Position numbers and translations under genes: made by a program
Shown: positions 34,107 to 38,250 of the stretch, one piece after another
Position numbering within the stretch: the first letter of the stretch is position 1
Layout: each line of letters opens with the position of its first letter
Notes under the pieces: generated by a model
What the model saw: only the letters and a program-made list of their open reading frames with translations
What the model was told of the DNA's origin: nothing
The model's database searches: none
From: Gammaproteobacteria bacterium
Lineage (GTDB): Bacteria > Pseudomonadota > Gammaproteobacteria > Chromatiales > Chromatiaceae
Direction: 5' to 3'
NCBI GenBank assembly: GCA_020445315.1
Contig: JAGRGW010000103.1
Location: 1 to 38,250 of the forward strand
DNA: 38,250 nucleotides

Positions 34107-34949
34107 TCAGGTCACCTCGTGGATCACGGGCAGTACCTGCCTGATCAGTGCTGTTCGCGGCCCGCGGACCGGGTAGACGGCATAGGCCGGGTACTCGATG
34201 CCAGGGGTCTCGCCGACCCGGTACAACTGCCCCGTGGCCAGTTCCCTTTCGACCATGTGCAGTGGCACGTAGGCGCTGCCGCCGATGGCAAGCATGTACG
34301 AGATGGCCATGCCGGCGGTTGCGAGCCGGGTCATCGGTTCCGGGGCATCGGGGAACAGGCGCCGATGGGTCAGGGCGTGGGCGAGTCCCCAGTCCACCAT
34401 CAGGTAACCGTCACCGAGGGCCTCGTCGGCGCCAATGTCGGGGCGGGTCGACACCAGGCCGAGTTTCAGCGTGGTGACCTGCTGGATGTGCAGTATGTCG
34501 ATCTGTGCCGGTTCCAGCATGAAGGCCAGGTCGATGACGCCATCGAGCAGGCGCCGGGTCAGGACCTCGGGCGAGTGCGATTCGGCGATCAGTGCGATCT
34601 CGGGGCGGTCGATGCGCAGTTGCTGCAACCACTCCTGCAGGAACACCTCCCACAGCCGCAGCCCGCCACCGAACGACAACTGCAGGTTGGCGTTGCCCAC
34701 CGTGACCTCCTGGCGGGCCTTGCGCCAGCCGGCAATCAGCAGGTCGGCATGTCGCAACAGCCGGTTTCCTTCCGGTGTGAGGCGGATATCGCGTTTGATA
34801 CGGTCGAACAGGCGGACGTCCAGCGTCGCTTCCAGCAGCTTGATGCGTGCACTGACCGCCGCCTGGGTCAGGTGCAGGGCCTCGGCCGCCTGGCCGAAAT
34901 GGCGCAGGCGCGCGACTTCCAGGAAGGTTCGTAACAGTTCCAGGTCCAT
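34107..34949 (-). CDS. LysR-family regulator, HdfR-like (second copy)
   Basis: A 280-residue LysR regulator. The winged helix reads MDLELLRTFLEVARLRHFGQAAEAL and then TQAAVSARIKLLEATLD, close to HdfR and clearly paralogous to the regulator at 13225 in this window. The effector domain covers about 90-280. The N-terminal start at 34949 matches the family. It is divergent from the ECF sigma-factor gene across a 108-base, strikingly AT-rich gap that holds an inverted repeat, so it probably binds there and controls itself and the sigma factor. The ligand is unknown. An older idea that HdfR represses flagellar genes applies to E. coli and cannot be assumed here. Confidence 0.87.
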   Translation of the reverse strand: MDLELLRTFLEVARLRHFGQAAEALHLTQAAVSARIKLLEATLDVRLFDRIKRDIRLTPEGNRLLRHADLLIAGWRKARQEVTVGNANLQLSFGGGLRLWEVFLQEWLQQLRIDRPEIALIAESHSPEVLTRRLLDGVIDLAFMLEPAQIDILHIQQVTTLKLGLVSTRPDIGADEALGDGYLMVDWGLAHALTHRRLFPDAPEPMTRLATAGMAISYMLAIGGSAYVPLHMVERELATGQLYRVGETPGIEYPAYAVYPVRGPRTALIRQVLPVIHEVT

Positions 34950-34981
34950 GGTCTTTCAATAAAAAATATTTTAATAAATAA

Positions 34982-34997
34982 CAACTAATTATAGTTG
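34982..34997. promoter_or_regulatory. Inverted-repeat operator candidate for the divergent LysR regulator
   Basis: CAACTA (34982-34987), four bases, TAGTTG (34992-34997) form a perfect inverted repeat in the AT-rich gap between the LysR gene and the ECF sigma-factor gene. The right half overlaps the proposed -35 box of the sigma gene (34995-35000), a position where a LysR protein could control the promoter. Confidence 0.45.
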
Positions 34998-35024
34998 GAT
35001 TTATCAATTGCCGGTCCCTAGGAT
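34995..35024 (+). promoter_or_regulatory. Sigma-70-type promoter candidate for the ECF sigma-factor gene
   Basis: TTGGAT (34995-35000) and TAGGAT (35019-35024) are separated by 18 bases. The -10 box is preceded by GGTCCC and followed by a T-run. The same layout occurs before katG (TTGGTT, 17 bases, TATATT, preceded by GGGCCC), which raises confidence. Confidence 0.5.
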
Positions 35025-35057
35025 TTTTCCTCTTTGCCGGAGAGTAGGGGGGCGGAA

Positions 35058-35657
35058 ATGAAGAATAAATATGCAAAACAGGCGCTTGAGTCTTATTCCG
35101 ACGAGTTGTTGGTGGCGCTTTTCCAGGGTCGTGGTGGGTCGGCTGACGATGCCTACGGTGTGCTGATCCAACGCCACCAACCCGATCTGCTGAGGCGCTG
35201 CCGGGCGCGGCTCGAGAATCGTGTCGACGCCGAAGAGGCGGTGCAGGAAACGCTGGTGCGCGTGTTCCGGGGTCTGTTCCGTTTTCGGGGCGATGCCGCG
35301 TTCCGGACCTGGCTGTTTTCCATTGCCGACAACCAGTGCAACACCCTCCACCAGCGGCGTTCCCGCCTGGTCATGAGTGAGCACGTCCGCGCGCTGATCG
35401 AACTGCACCAGGAACTGCAGCACGCGGAGCCGGAGGCAGGCGATGCGGAATCGATCGAGGGGGTTCGCCGTTCGTTGGCCAACCTGCCGGCCCGGGCCCG
35501 CGACGTACTGATGTTGCGTTTCTACGGTGACCTGTCGTTGGAGGAGATCGCCGACACGCTGGACATCGGACTCAGCGCTGCCAAGATGAGACTGTATCGC
35601 GCGATGTCCCAGTTCGAAGCCGCGTTCGAGGCAGGGGACCTCGCCGACGCGGCTTGA
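35058..35657 (+). CDS. ECF-type RNA polymerase sigma factor
   Basis: A 199-residue sigma-70-family protein with regions 2 and 4 only. Region 2 (about 25-100) includes GVLIQRHQPDLLRRCRARL, DAEEAVQETLVRVFRG and FRTWLFSIADNQCN. Region 4 (about 130-185) includes LPARARDVLMLRFYGDLSLEEIADTLDIGLSAAKMRLYRA, a normal recognition helix-turn-helix. It would direct RNA polymerase to its own promoter class. No anti-sigma gene is adjacent: the next gene is rimK, 89 bases later. Control may instead come from the divergent LysR protein. The ATG at 35058 lies behind a GGGGGGCGGAA purine run; an alternative start at 35034 is eight codons upstream. Confidence 0.88.
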   Translation: MKNKYAKQALESYSDELLVALFQGRGGSADDAYGVLIQRHQPDLLRRCRARLENRVDAEEAVQETLVRVFRGLFRFRGDAAFRTWLFSIADNQCNTLHQRRSRLVMSEHVRALIELHQELQHAEPEAGDAESIEGVRRSLANLPARARDVLMLRFYGDLSLEEIADTLDIGLSAAKMRLYRAMSQFEAAFEAGDLADAA

Positions 35658-35746
35658 GCCACGGATGTGCGAAGTGACTCTATCGGATACATGCCGGTCT
35701 ATCCGTTACAGAAAGATCGACACCTGAAGAAACGAGGAGACCACCG

Positions 35747-36667
35747 ATGAAGATTGCGATCCTGTCGCGTAACCCAAAGCTCTACTCGACGCGCCGCCTG
35801 GTCGAGGCCGCCAGGGAGCGCGGCCACGAAGTCCGCGTCCTGGATGTACTGCGTTGCTACATGAACATCACCTCCAACCGTCCCGGGGTGCATTACAAGG
35901 GCGAGGATCTGGCCGGTTTCGATGCCGTCATTCCGCGTATCGGGGCATCGGTGACCTTCTATGGCACGGCGGTTCTGCGCCAGTTCGAGATGATGGGGAC
36001 GTTCCCGCTGAACGAGTCGGTGGCGATTTCGCGTTCGCGTGACAAGCTGCGCTCGCTGCAACTGCTGTCGCGCAAGGGGATCGGTCTGCCGGTGACCGGT
36101 TTTGCGCACAAGCCCGACGATATCCAGGACCTGATCAACCTGGTTGGCGGTGCGCCGCTGGTCATCAAGCTGCTCGAGGGTACCCAGGGTATCGGGGTCG
36201 TGCTGGCCGAGACGCAAAAGGCCGCGGAGAGCGTCATCGAAGCCTTCATGGGCCTGAATGCCAACATCCTGGTACAGGAATTCATCAAGGAGGCAGGCGG
36301 CGCCGATATCCGCTGCTTCATCATTGGCGACAAGGTTGTCGCCGCCATGAAGCGCCAGGGCAAGGAAGGCGAGTTTCGCTCCAACCTGCACCGCGGCGGT
36401 AGCGCGACCCTGATTCGCATCACGCCGGAAGAGCGCTCCACCGCGATTCGGGCGGCCAAGACGATGGGGCTCAACGTGGCCGGCGTGGATCTGCTGCGCT
36501 CGAATCACGGGCCTGTTGTCATGGAGGTCAATTCATCGCCGGGTCTCGAGGGGATCGAACATGCAACCGGAAAGGATATAGCCGACATGCAGATCGCTTT
36601 CATCGAAAAGCGGTTGGCGGAACACAAAGACGGCCATAATCTCACCAGGACCCGTGGAAAGGGGTAG
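35747..36667 (+). CDS. rimK: RimK, ATP-grasp ligase (ribosomal S6 glutamylation type)
   Basis: A 306-residue protein matching RimK in length and wording: [81 protein letters not shown] and the metal-binding [13 protein letters not shown] near the C-terminus. RimK adds glutamates to the C-terminus of ribosomal protein S6 and can make poly-alpha-glutamate. The zinc-enzyme gene follows after eight bases, so the two form an operon. The accessory rimB-type zinc protease gene that often neighbours rimK is not in the window. The start is supported by GAGGAG (35732-35737). Confidence 0.93.
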   Translation: MKIAILSRNPKLYSTRRLVEAARERGHEVRVLDVLRCYMNITSNRPGVHYKGEDLAGFDAVIPRIGASVTFYGTAVLRQFEMMGTFPLNESVAISRSRDKLRSLQLLSRKGIGLPVTGFAHKPDDIQDLINLVGGAPLVIKLLEGTQGIGVVLAETQKAAESVIEAFMGLNANILVQEFIKEAGGADIRCFIIGDKVVAAMKRQGKEGEFRSNLHRGGSATLIRITPEERSTAIRAAKTMGLNVAGVDLLRSNHGPVVMEVNSSPGLEGIEHATGKDIADMQIAFIEKRLAEHKDGHNLTRTRGKG

Positions 36668-36675
36668 CCAAGCGC

Positions 36676-37704
36676 ATGCGTCGCGGATTTGTCGTTGCCG
36701 GAGAAGAGGTCGCGCCCGGCTCGCGCGCACTGATCGATCTACCGATGCCCAAGCTGAGTTCTCATACCAGCCTGAGCATGCCGGTACATGTCGTCCATGG
36801 TCGACGCGAGGGCCCGACACTTTTCGTCAGCGCGGCGGTACACGGTGACGAGCTCAACGGGATCGAGATCATCCGTCGCGTGCTGGACAGCAAGGCCCTG
36901 GTCAAGCTGCGTGGCACACTGATAGCGGTACCCGTCGTCAATGCCTATGGCCTGATTCATCAAAGCCGCTACCTGCCGGACCGGCGCGACCTCAACCGCT
37001 CCTTCCCTGGTTCGGAACGCGGTTCGCTGGCGGCGCGCCTGGCGCACCTCTTCATCGAAGAGGTGGTGCGGCGCTGCAGCCACGGTATCGATCTGCACAC
37101 TGGCGCGATACATCGCACCAACCTGCCGCAGGTCCGCTCAAACCTCGATGACCCCGAGACCGCGCGCCTGGCCCGGGCCTTCGGTGTGCCGGTGTTGCTG
37201 AACTCGTCGCTGCGCGACGGGTCCTTGCGGGCGGCTGCCGGCGAACTCGGTATACCGATGCTGCTGTACGAAGCCGGGCAGGCGCTGCGTTACGACGAAA
37301 TCGCCATCCGCGCCGGCGTGGCCGGTGTCATCAACGTCATGCGTGAACTGGGGATGGTTGCCGCTTCCAGGCATCGCGGTCGAAAAGCGCGGGAGCCGTT
37401 TGTCGCGCGTCGCAGTGGTTGGTTGCGTGCCACCGAGAGCGGCATGTTGAGTACGATCGTTCCGCTCGGTGGACATGTCGTGAAAGGTGACGTCCTCGGC
37501 TATATCGACGATCCCTACAGCGGTACGCGCCACGTGATCGAGTCGGATACCAAAGGCGTGGTGATCGGGCGCCTGGAGTTGCCGATGGTCCACGAAGGCG
37601 ATGCGGTGTACCACCTCGCGCGCTTCAGTGACGACCTCGCCGAAGTTGCCGAAGGTGTTGAGGAGTTCCAATCCGATCACGAAGAGGATGGCCTGCTCGA
37701 TTGA
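36676..37704 (+). CDS. Succinylglutamate desuccinylase/aspartoacylase-family zinc hydrolase
   Basis: A 342-residue member of the M14-related AstE/AspA family. Likely zinc ligands are His56 and Glu59 (AAVHGDELNG) and His141 (GIDLHTG); Glu199 (LLYEAGQ) is the likely catalytic residue. DRRDLNRSFPG (102-112) is the substrate-binding signature. The C-terminal part (about 240-330) carries SGWLRATESGMLS and GGHVVKGDVLGYI, a lipoyl/barrel-like region typical of the longer family members. The enzymes hydrolyse amide bonds of acylated amino acids or peptides. Following rimK by eight bases, it may remove or process glutamate-type conjugates made by RimK; this is inference from context. Confidence 0.87.
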   Translation: MRRGFVVAGEEVAPGSRALIDLPMPKLSSHTSLSMPVHVVHGRREGPTLFVSAAVHGDELNGIEIIRRVLDSKALVKLRGTLIAVPVVNAYGLIHQSRYLPDRRDLNRSFPGSERGSLAARLAHLFIEEVVRRCSHGIDLHTGAIHRTNLPQVRSNLDDPETARLARAFGVPVLLNSSLRDGSLRAAAGELGIPMLLYEAGQALRYDEIAIRAGVAGVINVMRELGMVAASRHRGRKAREPFVARRSGWLRATESGMLSTIVPLGGHVVKGDVLGYIDDPYSGTRHVIESDTKGVVIGRLELPMVHEGDAVYHLARFSDDLAEVAEGVEEFQSDHEEDGLLD

Positions 37705-37787
37705 TGCCTGGCGGGAGACCGCGTTCTCCCTGGCTGCACGGCACCGTCTGATTGAGAAAAGCTATTTATATATTCGCAACAATCAAT

Positions 37788-38250
<463 letters not shown>

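Overview
The window is a dense, GC-rich stretch of bacterial chromosome carrying about 30 genes on both strands with short intergenic gaps. It holds no rRNA, no tRNA, no insertion sequence and no CRISPR array that I can see. The gene set points to a motile, metabolically versatile gammaproteobacterium: a Cpx-type envelope stress system with a Spy-like protein, HdfR-type LysR regulators, class I PHA synthase, bacterial GlgC, the RimK/desuccinylase pair, KatG and a sigma-28-type chemoreceptor promoter. This taxonomic call is an inference from gene families only.

Layout. 1-2045: the end of glucarate dehydratase, a 2-dehydro-3-deoxyglucarate-type aldolase and tartronate semialdehyde reductase together form a route from glucarate to pyruvate and glycerate. 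2195-4875: a Spy/CpxP-like periplasmic protein is divergent from a CpxR/CpxA-like two-component system, with a candidate CpxR box between them. 5018-7774: an alpha/beta hydrolase, then a chemoreceptor with a CxxCH haem-type sensor domain behind a near-consensus sigma-28 promoter. 7906-13111: a CadC/TolB/TPR transmembrane regulator, a secreted ankyrin plus double-thioredoxin protein, and a PafA-like alkaline phosphatase.

13225-19100 is the most unusual block: a LysR regulator, a 2OG-Fe(II) oxygenase, a methyltransferase with a regulatory domain, a GNAT acetyltransferase fused to a C39-like cysteine peptidase, and an ATP-grasp ligase with an RLAN-type N-terminus. The last three genes overlap at their stop and start codons. 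This looks like a peptide or amino-acid-conjugate modification system. 19172-25987: glgC, a DUF6489-like small protein and phaC (minus strand), pyrC, and an MMPL/RND-type exporter.

25956-31274 is a mixed accessory region: a secreted-type unknown, a HIT protein lacking its third motif histidine, an orphan TAXI-type binding protein, a small coupled ORF pair, a histidine phosphatase, a voltage-gated-type potassium channel and a small membrane protein. 31339-34101: CorC/CNNM-like and MgtE-like proteins, a likely Mg2+ homeostasis pair. 34107-38250: a second HdfR-like LysR gene divergent from an ECF sigma factor, then canonical rimK with a desuccinylase/aspartoacylase-type zinc enzyme, and the start of katG. 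The ECF gene and katG share a similar promoter layout, suggesting shared control. Gene starts were chosen from Shine-Dalgarno sequences, signal peptides and family lengths; product calls come from motif recognition, without database searches.
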